From: Deltaproteobacteria bacterium
GTDB taxonomy: Bacteria > Myxococcota_A > UBA9042
Length of the DNA: 61,402 nucleotides
Assembly (NCBI GenBank): GCA_016875335.1
Contig: VGRO01000010.1
Location: forward strand, 1 to 61,402
Direction of reading: 5' to 3'
A model generated the notes under the pieces. The model saw only the letters and a program-made list of their open reading frames with translations. It was not told the DNA's origin and ran no database searches. Below are positions 9,646 through 18,221 of the stretch, in pieces. The position numbers and the translations under genes were made by a program. Position 1 is the stretch's first letter. Each line of letters begins with the position of its first letter.

Positions 9646-10821
9646 TCACGCCGGCGCAACCTGAAAGGCAGGCAGTTCGAATTCCAGCTTGCCGACCCGC
9701 ACCTTGACCGTTCGGCCGAGGTTGGCGACTACCTCGCCTTCCTTGCCCGCCAGCAATCCGGCCGTCAGCACGACCCTTGCGCCAGGCGGCGGGCCCTGTG
9801 GCGTTGGCGGCGGCCTGGGTGGATCGCGCGGAGGGGGCCGGAGATCGCGCGCCGTTGGCGTCCGGGGTTCGTCGCCGCGTCGCTCGCCGGGCGAAAACCC
9901 GCGAGGGGGCGACCGGTCGTCGAAACGACCTCGCACCGCAGGCTGCCAACGCTCGTCGCGCCGGCCGGGCCCTTCGCGGTCGCCGTGGCCGTGCGGGCGC
10001 AGCGGCGGTTGGGGCGCTGGCGGCGGCTGCAAGAACGGCACGATCCGTTCCAGCATGTTCGGGCGCGGTTCGCTGGGCACCTTGCGCGGTGATGCGGGCG
10101 CCTGCGGCCGGTAGGGTTGCCAGGGTCGCGCGGGTGCTTGGACACGTGCCGGCAGTGGCGCAGCGGCGGGCGGGGCTGCGTCCTGGTTCGCTGGCGAATT
10201 GCCCCGGTCGGGCAGGCCGCTGGCGGTCAGCAGCGCGCGCAGCGCAGGTAGCGCCTGGCTCAGCCACGTCCCCAGGTCGCCGATGGGATCGGGCCACGCC
10301 AACGCCGCGTCCACCGACCACCGCCGCGCGACCACCACGCCGGTTGCGTCGTTCGCCGGCAAGGACCAGCCCAGCAGTTGGGCCCATTCCGCCCAGTCAG
10401 CGAGCGCGTCACGCGCACAGCGCACGTCGAACGCGGCAGACTCCGGGGCTCCCAACTCGACGATCACGCCTTCGCCGTCAGCCCGGACCGCCAGATGGGC
10501 ATGGAAGCGCTCTGGGTTGGCCGCCGACACCGTCGACAAGGCTGCTTCGATGTGGTCGCGATCGGCGCTCGGTCGCGTCAAGAGCGCCGCGGCGTGGTCC
10601 ACGGTGTGGTCGTTGAAGAAATGCGGCTCGGCCTTGGTCGACCACAGGTCGAGTCCGGTGCGATCCAGCCCCTGCCGCTCGATCGCCGACTCGAGCAACG
10701 AGCGCAGCCGTTCGCGCACGCGAGCGCGCTCGGGCGTGAAGCGGTTCGAAGCGCGCTTGGCAGGCGCCCATGCCGCAAAATCATCGGCCGTCCAGGACTC
10801 GAAGCGCTCGAAAAGGGCCAT
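9646..10821 (-). CDS. Hypothetical protein with C-terminal KOW-like domain
   Basis: A 391-residue protein. The first ~190 residues form a globular domain I do not recognise. A Pro/Arg/Asp-rich low-complexity stretch follows (about 195-345). The last ~45 residues have the pattern G-x-R-V-x-L-x-A-G-x-L-A-G-K-E-G-E-V, the KOW fold found in ribosomal proteins and NusG, which binds RNA or protein. The gene follows ilvE on the same strand with 21 bases between, so the two are probably one transcript, although no functional link is obvious. No strong Shine-Dalgarno precedes the ATG, which fits coupling to ilvE translation. Frame choice is supported by smooth composition and the C-terminal domain. 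Confidence 0.72.
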   Translation of the reverse strand: MALFERFESWTADDFAAWAPAKRASNRFTPERARVRERLRSLLESAIERQGLDRTGLDLWSTKAEPHFFNDHTVDHAAALLTRPSADRDHIEAALSTVSAANPERFHAHLAVRADGEGVIVELGAPESAAFDVRCARDALADWAEWAQLLGWSLPANDATGVVVARRWSVDAALAWPDPIGDLGTWLSQALPALRALLTASGLPDRGNSPANQDAAPPAAAPLPARVQAPARPWQPYRPQAPASPRKVPSEPRPNMLERIVPFLQPPPAPQPPLRPHGHGDREGPGRRDERWQPAVRGRFDDRSPPRGFSPGERRGDEPRTPTARDLRPPPRDPPRPPPTPQGPPPGARVVLTAGLLAGKEGEVVANLGRTVKVRVGKLEFELPAFQVAPA

Positions 10822-10842
10822 CGCGGGTTCCGCTCGCGCCGC

Positions 10843-11802
10843 CTACGCCGCCACGTCGAAGGGCGTCAGCCAGTGCGCGTATTCCGGGTTGCGGCCCTGC
10901 ACGACCTCGAAAAAGGCCGCCTGCAATTGGGTCGTCCGTTGGCCGCGACTGCCGATGCCGATCTTGCGGCCGTCGACCTCGCGCACGGGCGTCACCTCCG
11001 CGGCGGTGCCGGTCAGGAACACCTCGTCCGCGCAGTACAACTCGTCGCGCGCAAACAGGCGTTCTTCGGTGCGTATGCCCAGGTCGCGCGCCATGTGCAG
11101 GATCGTCGCCCGGGTGATGCCGCCCAGGATGTTCATGCCGAGCGGAGGGGTGATGAGCGTGCCGCTCTGCACCATGAAGATGTTCTCGCCCGAGGCTTCG
11201 GTCACGTAGCCCTGCTCGTTGAGCAGGATCGCCTCGTCGGCGCCGCACGCCAGGGCCTCGCGCTTGGCCAAGATCGAGTTGACGTAGTGGCCCGTGATCT
11301 TGGCCTTGGACATCACCGTGGCGTGACCCGGACGCTGGAACGCCGAGATCTTGGCGCGGATGCCGTTGCGCAACCCCTCTTCGCCCAGGTACGCGCCCCA
11401 CTTCCAGGCAGCGATGAGTACGTGAATCGGGTTGCCGGCCGCCCCGATGCCCATGGCGCCGTCGGCGATGTAGATGACCGGGCGCAGGTAGCCAGCGGCC
11501 AGCTTGTTGGCCTGCAGAGCCTCGACGCAGCCGGCCGCAATGTCGTCCACCCCGTACTGCAAGCCCAGGTCGAGCGTGGCGATGTGGGCACTGTCGATCA
11601 GCCGTTTGGCGTGGTCGCGCAGGCGAAACACGGCGCCGCGCCCAGGGGCGATCTGATAGGCGCGGATGCCCTCGAAAGCGGCCAGGCCATAGTGGAACGA
11701 GTGCGTCAGGTGCGGAAGCCGGGCGCCGTCCGCGTCGACGATCCGGCCGTTGAGCCACACCCGAATGTCAGGTGAACTGCCTGGAATGACTGGTGTTGCC
11801 AC
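10843..11802 (-). CDS. ilvE: Branched-chain amino acid aminotransferase
   Basis: This PLP fold-type IV enzyme catalyses the last step of leucine, isoleucine and valine synthesis (and the first of degradation) by exchanging the amino group between 2-oxoglutarate/glutamate and branched 2-oxo acids. The 319 residues match the family length. Visible signatures are H-Y-G-L-A-A-F-E-G-I-R near residue 37, the PLP lysine in A-K-I-T-G-H-Y-V-N-S (Lys168) followed by L-A-K-R-E-A, and the E-A-S-G-E-N-I-F cofactor-binding segment. The start is GTG at 11802, with GGAGA upstream. A 21-base gap separates it from the downstream KOW-tailed gene. Confidence 0.95.
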   Translation of the reverse strand: MATPVIPGSSPDIRVWLNGRIVDADGARLPHLTHSFHYGLAAFEGIRAYQIAPGRGAVFRLRDHAKRLIDSAHIATLDLGLQYGVDDIAAGCVEALQANKLAAGYLRPVIYIADGAMGIGAAGNPIHVLIAAWKWGAYLGEEGLRNGIRAKISAFQRPGHATVMSKAKITGHYVNSILAKREALACGADEAILLNEQGYVTEASGENIFMVQSGTLITPPLGMNILGGITRATILHMARDLGIRTEERLFARDELYCADEVFLTGTAAEVTPVREVDGRKIGIGSRGQRTTQLQAAFFEVVQGRNPEYAHWLTPFDVAA

Positions 11803-11920
11803 GTTCGTCTCCGGGTGCCCGCCGGCACGGCCGGCAGTCTAGCGCGGCCGCAGTTTGCTTGTCACGGTCGGCCGCGGCACCCTTGGTGGCTTGGCGCACG
11901 TGCAGCGCCCGCTGTGGACC

Positions 11921-12487
11921 ATGGCCGTACCGCACACCGCGCAACACACCCGCCCACCGGAGCTGGGCTTTGCTGCGTTGGTGGGCCAGTGGCCGGACGT
12001 GGCGTTGGCGGCGCTCGACCGCATGCGCGATCCCGACGAGATCCAGGAATGGCTGAACGCGATCATGCAGCCCGATTGGCAGCAACTGCGCAGTCCGCTG
12101 TCCGTCTTGCGCGACCGGCGCTGCAACCCCATCGATGCCGGGCTCTTCGGCGCCGCCGCATTGCGACGTCTGGGGCACAGGCCGCGGGTGCTGCCCGTTC
12201 GGCGAGGCGGCGACGTGTGGCTGGCCGCGGTGTATCGGCGGTCCGGGTACCTGGGTGCGTTGGGCTGGCACCCCGATCCGCGGTTGCGCTTCAGACGCGT
12301 CGCGCCCGCTCGACTTTCGGCGCTGGGTCGCAGTCTTTCCGTGGACGCCGTGCAGGCGCATTGGCCTTCGCGTGCCGTTGATCTGCGGCGCTACGACGGT
12401 CTGGACTGGATGACGGAGGACGCTGCAGCCGCCGCGGTGGCCGAAAAGGCGCTGGCGGCGCTCGCCGACGCGGCTGCGGAGCTATAG
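11921..12487 (+). CDS. Hypothetical protein, weak transglutaminase-like features
   Basis: About 188 residues from the ATG at 11921. In-frame GTG (11900) and TTG (11855) are alternatives; none has a convincing Shine-Dalgarno, so the start is unsure. Around residue 70 a Cys precedes a helix (R-C-N-P-I-D-A-G-L-F-G-A-A-A-L-R-R-L-G) followed by strand-like segments. This resembles the Cys-helix-strand entry of small transglutaminase-like proteins, but a clear His/Asp pair is not visible, so the call is only a suggestion. It is divergent from ilvE and its stop overlaps the stop of the convergent DsbA-like gene within the shared palindrome CTATAG. No membrane segment. Confidence 0.55.
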   Translation: MAVPHTAQHTRPPELGFAALVGQWPDVALAALDRMRDPDEIQEWLNAIMQPDWQQLRSPLSVLRDRRCNPIDAGLFGAAALRRLGHRPRVLPVRRGGDVWLAAVYRRSGYLGALGWHPDPRLRFRRVAPARLSALGRSLSVDAVQAHWPSRAVDLRRYDGLDWMTEDAAAAAVAEKALAALADAAAEL

Positions 12488-13918
12488 GCCGAAGTAGGTG
12501 CGCGCCACCGCTTCGAGCCCCTCGGGCGGATAGCCGCGCGGACCCTGATACTTCATGCCGTTGACGTACACCGACGGCGTGCCCGACACCCCGGCGCGCT
12601 GGCCCTCGCCGACGTCGCGGCCGATGACGCTTTTGCCCGATCCGCTCTCCAACGCCTTCTTGAAGCGCGCCATGTCCAGGCCCGCCTGTTCGGCGTACTT
12701 GACCAGGTTGTCCTGATCCAGCGCGTTCTGGTTGTTGAACAGCACGTCGTGGTAGGCCCAGAACTTGTCCTGCCCTTGTTCGAGCGCCGCCATCGACGCT
12801 TCGGCCGCCGCCTGGGCCTTGTCGTGGATGTCGAGCGGCATATGCTTGTAGACGATCGCCACGTCGTTGGGGAACTTCTTTTGGAATTCCTTGAGGCTCG
12901 GCCCAACCTTGGCGCAGAAGGGGCACTGGAAGTCCTCGAACACCGCCACCTGGATCTTGGCGGTGGGCTTGCCCAGGATCGGGCTGCCCGCGGTGTCGAA
13001 GGTCTGCTTGGGGCCGGCCATCTGCTCGAAATTCTTGCCAGATTTTACGATCTCCTGGTAGAGTTCGACGCCCTCAAAAGAAGTTCCCCAACGCTTGCCC
13101 ATCGATTTGGCTTGCTCCTCAGATTTCTTGAGTTGCTCCTCGATGATGGGCTTGAGCCGGTCGTAGGTCTTGGGCGCGGCCAGGCGCACGCCGTTGACCA
13201 TGATGTTCGGGTAGGTGTTGGCGGCGATCTCGCTGGCGAGCAGGCTGTCGCGCAGCACCTGCATGCGCCACTTGCCCGATTCGACTTCCTTTTTGACCTT
13301 GTCCCACTGGACGCCGGACTCCTTGGCGGCCGACTCGATCGAACTGGGTGAGATCGAGGCGTTCTTGATGAGCTTGTCGAAAAGGGGCCAGAACTTGCCC
13401 TGCGCATTGGCGGCCGCAGCCACTTCGCTGGCGTAGATCGAATCTGGATGCGGCATCGGCACGACCTTGTGCTTCCAACGGATCTGCACTTTGTCGCCGA
13501 ACTCCTTGACGATGCTGTCGAGCGCCGGGGCAAAGTCCACCGTCTCCTGGTTGCCGAAGGCGCCAAAGATCACCACCTTGACGTTGACCGAATCGGGGCC
13601 CTTTTTTGCATCGTCGTCATGGATGACCGCGCGCCAGATCTGGTTCGGATCGGCCGGCGCGCTCGGTGCGGGGCTTGGGCTCGGGCTGGGCGCGGAACTC
13701 GGCGCCGGGCTTGGGCTCGGGCTCGGCGCCGGGCTGGGGGCCGGACTCGGGCTCGCGACGGCCGCAGGCACCGGACTCGCCGCAGCGAGTTGGGCAGGCG
13801 CGGCGGCGGCCGGCATCGCCGGACCGGTCGCGGCCGACGGCTTGTGCGACGCGCGGCCGATGACGTAGCCGCCGACGAACACCAGGATGAGGATCAAGAA
13901 CACTTGCTCGCGCTTCAT
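12482..13918 (-). CDS. Two-domain DsbA-like thioredoxin-fold protein, one active site lost
   Basis: A 478-residue secreted or anchored protein. Residues 6-19 are a hydrophobic anchor and 45-90 a Pro/Ser/Ala linker. Two successive DsbA/thioredoxin folds follow. The second carries an intact C-P-F-C site (332-335) and a cis-Pro region near S-G-T-P-S-V-Y-V-N-G, typical of periplasmic thiol oxidases or isomerases. The first aligns in secondary structure but has N-Q-E-T where C-x-x-C should be (123-126), so it is redox-inactive and may bind substrate or dimerise. The ATG at 13918 starts right at the anchor; an upstream ATG at 13993 would bury it. The catalytic domain predicts disulfide exchange in the envelope, which suits a cell exporting cysteine-rich lipoproteins, though that link is inference. 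Confidence 0.88.
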   Translation of the reverse strand: MKREQVFLILILVFVGGYVIGRASHKPSAATGPAMPAAAAPAQLAAASPVPAAVASPSPAPSPAPSPSPSPAPSSAPSPSPSPAPSAPADPNQIWRAVIHDDDAKKGPDSVNVKVVIFGAFGNQETVDFAPALDSIVKEFGDKVQIRWKHKVVPMPHPDSIYASEVAAAANAQGKFWPLFDKLIKNASISPSSIESAAKESGVQWDKVKKEVESGKWRMQVLRDSLLASEIAANTYPNIMVNGVRLAAPKTYDRLKPIIEEQLKKSEEQAKSMGKRWGTSFEGVELYQEIVKSGKNFEQMAGPKQTFDTAGSPILGKPTAKIQVAVFEDFQCPFCAKVGPSLKEFQKKFPNDVAIVYKHMPLDIHDKAQAAAEASMAALEQGQDKFWAYHDVLFNNQNALDQDNLVKYAEQAGLDMARFKKALESGSGKSVIGRDVGEGQRAGVSGTPSVYVNGMKYQGPRGYPPEGLEAVARTYFGL

Positions 13919-14072
13919 GGGCAAAACGTGGCTCCGCGCGCCCTCCGGGCGCCAAAGGACGGGGCAGTTTAGGATGGAGCTTCGTGCGCGCAAGATCGCG
14001 CTGGGGCGGCTCGCGCTGTGCGGCGTTTGCTATGCAACCACTTGAAAATAAGTTGGAACGCGCGAAAATCGC

Positions 14073-14807
14073 CTATTGGCCGACTTGCAGGCGCTTGGCG
14101 AACTTTTCGTCGTGGCCGACTTCGCGGATGCGCGCCTGGGCGCCAGCGATGTCGTAGGGCACGCGCACATGCTGCATCGCCTTGGTTTCAGCGTCGAAAA
14201 TCACAAAGCATGCCTGGGGGTTGCGGTCACGCGGCTGGCCGACCGACCCGACGTTGACGAGATACTTGGACCCTTCGTGGAACTGGTAGTGGCCCGTGAC
14301 CTCCTTGACCTTCTTGCCGGTGTATTCGTAGGCGGTGGTCAAGTGCGAGTGGCCGATGAAGTTGTGGGTGAAAAACCCCTCCTTCATGCGGGTCAAGGCC
14401 TCGGCCTCCTCGCCGCGCACCACGTAGAAGAACCCGGACGGCATGATCGGCGCAGCGTGGTAGAAACCGACGTCGAGGTCGGGCCGCTGGTGGGTGTAGG
14501 GCAGCGAGTACAGCCAGCGGAAGTTCTCGTCGCTCAGTTCCTGGCGCGACCAGTACAGCACGCGCCGCGCCGAGTCGTAGTAGTAGTCGGCGTCCATCAC
14601 GCCCACGGTGGCCGCGTCGTGGTTGCCCATCAACACCACGTTGCACCATTCGCGCAACAATTCGCAGCATTCGTTGGGGTTGCCGCCGTATCCGACCACG
14701 TCGCCCAGGCAGACGACCTCGTCGACGTCCTCGCGTTCGCAGCGTTCCAGCACCTTGATGAGCGCCTGGATGTTGGCGTGGATGTCACTGATGATGGCGA
14801 TGCGCAT
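14073..14807 (-). CDS. Calcineurin-like metallophosphoesterase (YfcE/Icc type)
   Basis: A 244-residue dinuclear-metal phosphoesterase. All metal ligands of the family are visible: D-I-H near residues 8-10, G-D-V-V-G-Y-G (35-41), G-N-H-D (61-64), His117 in F-Y-H-A-A-P and G-H-S-H (152-155). The V-N-V-G-S-V-G-Q-P-R-D segment is typical of small phosphodiesterases such as YfcE. The natural substrate cannot be read from sequence; cyclic nucleotides or phosphodiesters are possible. The start is the ATG at 14807, with an AGGAGG Shine-Dalgarno, rather than 14885. It is divergent from the bcp gene, with 149 bases between. Confidence 0.9.
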   Translation of the reverse strand: MRIAIISDIHANIQALIKVLERCEREDVDEVVCLGDVVGYGGNPNECCELLREWCNVVLMGNHDAATVGVMDADYYYDSARRVLYWSRQELSDENFRWLYSLPYTHQRPDLDVGFYHAAPIMPSGFFYVVRGEEAEALTRMKEGFFTHNFIGHSHLTTAYEYTGKKVKEVTGHYQFHEGSKYLVNVGSVGQPRDRNPQACFVIFDAETKAMQHVRVPYDIAGAQARIREVGHDEKFAKRLQVGQ

Positions 14808-14956
14808 CGGGGCCTCCTCGGGCAACCCTACGGCACAATCGGGGCTTGGGCAAGCGGGCTTGCGCAACCCGGCGACCTTGCCCATGCTTGCGCCCGCGCC
14901 GCCGCGCGCCGGATCGCCGTATTGCCGCGCAGTGCCGCGCCGCTTCCTGGAGCCAG

Positions 14957-15427
14957 ATGCCTGCCGTCGGTCTACCCGCCCCCGATTTCACCCTGCCCGC
15001 CGACGACGGCACCCTTGTCACGTTGAGCGCGCTGCGCGGCCGGCCCGTCGTTGTGTACTTCTACCCGCGCGACGACACGCCCGGATGCACGGTCGAGGCG
15101 TGCGATTTCCGCGACCGCAACGACGCCTGGGCCCGGCAGCTCGGCGCGATCGTGCTGGGCATCTCCGCAGACGGCGCCCCAGCGCACCAGCGGTTCCGCA
15201 AGAAATACGGGCTGAATTTTCCGCTCTTGACCGATGCGACCAAGGACGTCATGCGCGCCTACGGCGCCTTTGGCCGCAAGGTCATGTACGGCAAGGAGAT
15301 CGAGGGCATCCTGCGCTCGACATTCCTGGTGGACAGCGCCGGAATCCTGGTGCGCGCCTGGCCCAAGGTTGCGGTCAAGGGCCACGCCGACGAGGTCCTC
15401 GCCGCGCTGCGCCAACTGCCGCGCTGA
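14957..15427 (+). CDS. bcp: Thioredoxin-dependent thiol peroxidase (BCP/PrxQ peroxiredoxin)
   Basis: A 156-residue cytoplasmic peroxiredoxin that reduces hydroperoxides using thioredoxin. The peroxidatic cysteine lies in P-G-C-T-V-E-A-C-D-F-R-D (Cys44), and the resolving cysteine five residues later (Cys49) is the atypical 2-Cys arrangement of the BCP/PrxQ class. The D-F-T-L-P start and the Y-F-Y-P-R-D strand are also typical, and length matches. The ATG at 14957 has GGAG upstream; the same frame is open further upstream without a ribosome site. A 20-base gap links it to the following hypothetical gene, so the two are probably cotranscribed. Confidence 0.94.
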   Translation: MPAVGLPAPDFTLPADDGTLVTLSALRGRPVVVYFYPRDDTPGCTVEACDFRDRNDAWARQLGAIVLGISADGAPAHQRFRKKYGLNFPLLTDATKDVMRAYGAFGRKVMYGKEIEGILRSTFLVDSAGILVRAWPKVAVKGHADEVLAALRQLPR

Positions 15428-15447
15428 AGCGCACCCCAAGGAATTTC

Positions 15448-16473
15448 ATGTCCAGCGAACCGCGCGACGATTCCACCCACAAGCAGCCGGCACCGCAGCA
15501 GCCCAGTTGGGACGGCGGCGAGCCGGTATTGCGCGACCTCGGTGATGATCAACTGCTGGGCGCGCTGCGGCAGATCGGCATCGACACCGACCGCGAGCGC
15601 TTTGGCGCGCTGGCGGCGGCCGCAGCGCTGCAGTCCGACATCGAGGACCAATGGATAGAACAGTGCACCAGCACCGAGGAGGGCCAACGGGTGCTCGCGT
15701 GGATGGCTGTGCGCGAACTATGGGAGCGCTGGCAACTTCCCGGCTGGCCCAAGGATCGCCTGGCGCGGATGCTGCTGTACCTCATCGACGCCGATTTCTC
15801 GGTGCAGTGGGCCGACGCGCACCATGCGCCGACGATCGCGCAGGTGCTCGATGCCCTGCAGGCCTACCTGGCCGCCAGCGCGGACCCGCGCGCCGCCATG
15901 GACGAACTGGCCGCCATGGGCGAGATCCCGGCCGCGGCCTGGCCGCCCAAGGTCTTGGAAGCCATGGCAGAATGGGCGGAGATCGGCAACGCCGCCATGG
16001 CCGCCCGGGGCGGAGCGCTGCTGGCCCAGGCGCTCGGCCACGGCCACGCGCTGGCGTTCCTCGCCGCGGCCCTGCTGTCGGCGCGCCTGCTCGACCGCGC
16101 CCAGGCCGCTGCCCTCGAGGTGCCGATGGAGGCGCCGCTCGACGCGGGCTTTGCGGAACTGTGCGCCTACCTGTGTCTCGCGGCCAACGACAACCTGCTC
16201 TCCGATCACTGGTTGCAGCGCCACGACAAGCTCACCCCGGCGCGCAAAAGCGAGATGACCTTTGCCATCGAAGCGGTGCGCGACCATCTGGCGGCCTGGC
16301 GGCAGGGCGGCTGCCAGCCCGGCGAGGCAGTGCCCGACAAGGTGCGCGGCGCTGCGCGTCAGGCGGCCAGTTGGACCACGTTCTACGTCATGATGGCCTT
16401 TGCAGGCACCGGAACGCCGGGCGGCGTCAGGGCTGGCAGCGACGAGTCCAAGAAGGGGCTCTCGGACTACTGA
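15448..16473 (+). CDS. Hypothetical helical protein downstream of bcp
   Basis: A 341-residue, mostly alpha-helical protein rich in Ala, Leu, Trp and acidic residues, without signal peptide or membrane segment. The N-terminal ~30 residues are Pro/Gln-rich and probably disordered. I recognise no domain. The ATG at 15448 has an AAGGA six bases upstream, and the gene starts 20 bases after bcp, suggesting a two-gene operon. Base composition matches neighbours. It converges with tcdA, leaving about 50 bases. Confidence 0.75.
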   Translation: MSSEPRDDSTHKQPAPQQPSWDGGEPVLRDLGDDQLLGALRQIGIDTDRERFGALAAAAALQSDIEDQWIEQCTSTEEGQRVLAWMAVRELWERWQLPGWPKDRLARMLLYLIDADFSVQWADAHHAPTIAQVLDALQAYLAASADPRAAMDELAAMGEIPAAAWPPKVLEAMAEWAEIGNAAMAARGGALLAQALGHGHALAFLAAALLSARLLDRAQAAALEVPMEAPLDAGFAELCAYLCLAANDNLLSDHWLQRHDKLTPARKSEMTFAIEAVRDHLAAWRQGGCQPGEAVPDKVRGAARQAASWTTFYVMMAFAGTGTPGGVRAGSDESKKGLSDY

Positions 16474-16524
16474 TCGCACCGTTCAGCGTCGCGCTGCGCC
16501 TTTGCAAGCAGCGATCCGATCAGC

Positions 16525-17439
16525 TCATGGCCGGGGCCTTTCGGCCAGCGTCGGCGCGGCGAGGTCGCCGACGATCGCGCGGACGACCACCCCGGCCAAG
16601 GTCATGCCGAACACGCTGGTCACGAACACCGCCGACCCCTCGACCAGATTGCGGTGGTCGCACTGGTGCACCTCGGCCTCGTTGGGCGGGCAGATGCACT
16701 GGAAGCCGTGCTCCGCGTCCCAGTCCGGGGCGATGGGTTTGCGGCGCGACTCGAGCGAATAGACCACCGGCACCCCGGACCCCGCCGCACGGCTATCCGC
16801 TCCGCCGGAAGGCCAACCGTAGTGTTTGCGCAGCGCCTTGCGCACGGCGCGCGCCAGCGGGTCGGTGTGGGTCTGGTACAGGTCGGCCACGCGCACCAAC
16901 GTCGGGTCGAGCTTGCCTGCCGCACCCATCGACGACACCACCGGAAAGCCGAACGAGCGACAGCGGTCGATCAAGTGCAGTTTCGCGGTGACGTTGTCGA
17001 TGGCGTCGACCACGAAATCCGGTGCCGGCGTCGCCGGTAGCAAGCGGTCGGCGGTGTCGGCTCCGTAGAAAGCGTTTTCGACCCGCACCGCGCACTGCGG
17101 GTTGATCGCCACCAGACGTTCCGCCAAGGCCTGTGCCTTGGGCTTGCCGACGTTGGTTGCCAGGGCCTGGATCTGGCGGTTCAGGTTGGTGGCGCACACC
17201 ACGTCGTAGTCGACCAGCGTCAACCGACCTACGCCCGATCGCGCCAGCCCCTCCGCCGCATAGCCGCCCACCCCTCCCACGCCAAAGACGATGACGTGGG
17301 CGTCTTCGAGTCGGCGGAAGCCTGGCACGCTGACCAGGCGCACCAACCGGTCGAAGCGCCGTTGCGCCGGCCGCGCCTTGGCGAGCTTGCGGGCGGTCGG
17401 CGGCTGCGGCGGCAGGTTGGCGGTCGCTGTGGCATCCAT
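16525..17439 (-). CDS. tcdA: tRNA threonylcarbamoyladenosine dehydratase (ThiF/E1-like)
   Basis: A 304-residue ThiF-superfamily enzyme that uses ATP to cyclise t6A37 to ct6A in ANN-decoding tRNAs. Residues 52-60 carry the nucleotide-binding G-V-G-G-V-G-G-Y loop, followed by E-G-L-A-R-S-G-V-G and D-Y-D-V-V-C-A-T-N-L-N-R-Q, the adenylation motif that separates TcdA from MoeB and ThiF. V-V-D-A-I-D-N-V and S-S-M-G-A-A-G-K-L-D-P are also characteristic. It starts 2 bases after the tatD stop on the same strand, so the two are cotranscribed; their pairing is often seen in Proteobacteria. Start ATG at 17439. Confidence 0.93.
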   Translation of the reverse strand: MDATATANLPPQPPTARKLAKARPAQRRFDRLVRLVSVPGFRRLEDAHVIVFGVGGVGGYAAEGLARSGVGRLTLVDYDVVCATNLNRQIQALATNVGKPKAQALAERLVAINPQCAVRVENAFYGADTADRLLPATPAPDFVVDAIDNVTAKLHLIDRCRSFGFPVVSSMGAAGKLDPTLVRVADLYQTHTDPLARAVRKALRKHYGWPSGGADSRAAGSGVPVVYSLESRRKPIAPDWDAEHGFQCICPPNEAEVHQCDHRNLVEGSAVFVTSVFGMTLAGVVVRAIVGDLAAPTLAERPRP

Positions 17440-17441
17440 GA

Positions 17442-18221
17442 TCACCGAAGTCCAAATAGAGTCATGAAGTTCACGTTGCTGCGCGCCAGCAGCGCCGCGC
17501 CCGATTCGCCGCGCGCCGCCGCCAGTTCCTCGGCCATCCGCCGCACTGCATCCAGGGCTGCCGGATAGTCCAGGTCGCGGAACGGCCAGTCGCTCTCGAC
17601 CAACAGCCGCTCGGGGGCAATCGCCCGGACCACCCTGGCGCGACGGTCGGCATCGAAGCGCGGTTCCAGCGCCAACGAGAGGTGCAGGCCGAGCGCCTGG
17701 TAGGCCTCCGCCGCATCGGCGGAACCGGAAAACCGATGCACCACACCCTGCCAGGGTCCGCCCGCGGCCCGCAGCGCGTCCAGCGCATGGCCGTGCCAGC
17801 CGACGACATGCAGCACTACGGCGCGCCCGGTCCGCCGCGCCAGGTCCAGCGCCACGGCCATCCAGTGCAGTTGGTCGCTGGCCGCCATCTGATCCTTGCG
17901 GGTCTTGTCCAGGCCGAGTTCGCCGATGGCCACCACACGATGGCCGTGCCGATCGAGCTCGTCCACGACGCATTGCCAGCCTTGTGCGCGTTCCGCCGGA
18001 CCCCGTTGAGCCAACCACCACGGGTGCAGACCTACTGCGCGCCACACATTGGGCAGCGCGTCGCACACCTGCCTGCACGCGGCGAACCGCTCCGGCCCGT
18101 ACCCCGCGCTCAGCGTGCCCAACCAACCCGGCGCGGCGGCCAGGTCGGCGGCAAGCCGCGCGGGCGGCCAGTCGGGGTCGTCGAGGTGGGCATGGCTGTC
18201 GAACAGCGCGGCTACTTGCAC
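17442..18221 (-). CDS. tatD: TatD-family metal-dependent hydrolase
   Basis: A 259-residue TIM-barrel metallohydrolase of the TatD deoxyribonuclease family. Visible ligands are the D-S-H-A-H-L-D-D start (residues 8-15), G-L-H-P-W-W, I-G-E-L-G-L-D-K with the metal-binding Glu, the V-L-H-V-V-G-W-H segment, and the late E-S-D-W-P-F. The family removes or repairs 3'-DNA ends; the exact substrate here is unknown. The GTG start at 18221 overlaps the end of the upstream cysteine-rich lipoprotein gene by 10 bases, indicating a lipoprotein-tatD-tcdA transcription unit with translational coupling. Confidence 0.9.
   Translation of the reverse strand: MQVAALFDSHAHLDDPDWPPARLAADLAAAPGWLGTLSAGYGPERFAACRQVCDALPNVWRAVGLHPWWLAQRGPAERAQGWQCVVDELDRHGHRVVAIGELGLDKTRKDQMAASDQLHWMAVALDLARRTGRAVVLHVVGWHGHALDALRAAGGPWQGVVHRFSGSADAAEAYQALGLHLSLALEPRFDADRRARVVRAIAPERLLVESDWPFRDLDYPAALDAVRRMAEELAAARGESGAALLARSNVNFMTLFGLR

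Noticed and set aside
13467-13868. Gly/Ala/Leu-rich plus-strand frame
   Set aside because: Complement of the Pro/Ser linker of the DsbA-like protein.
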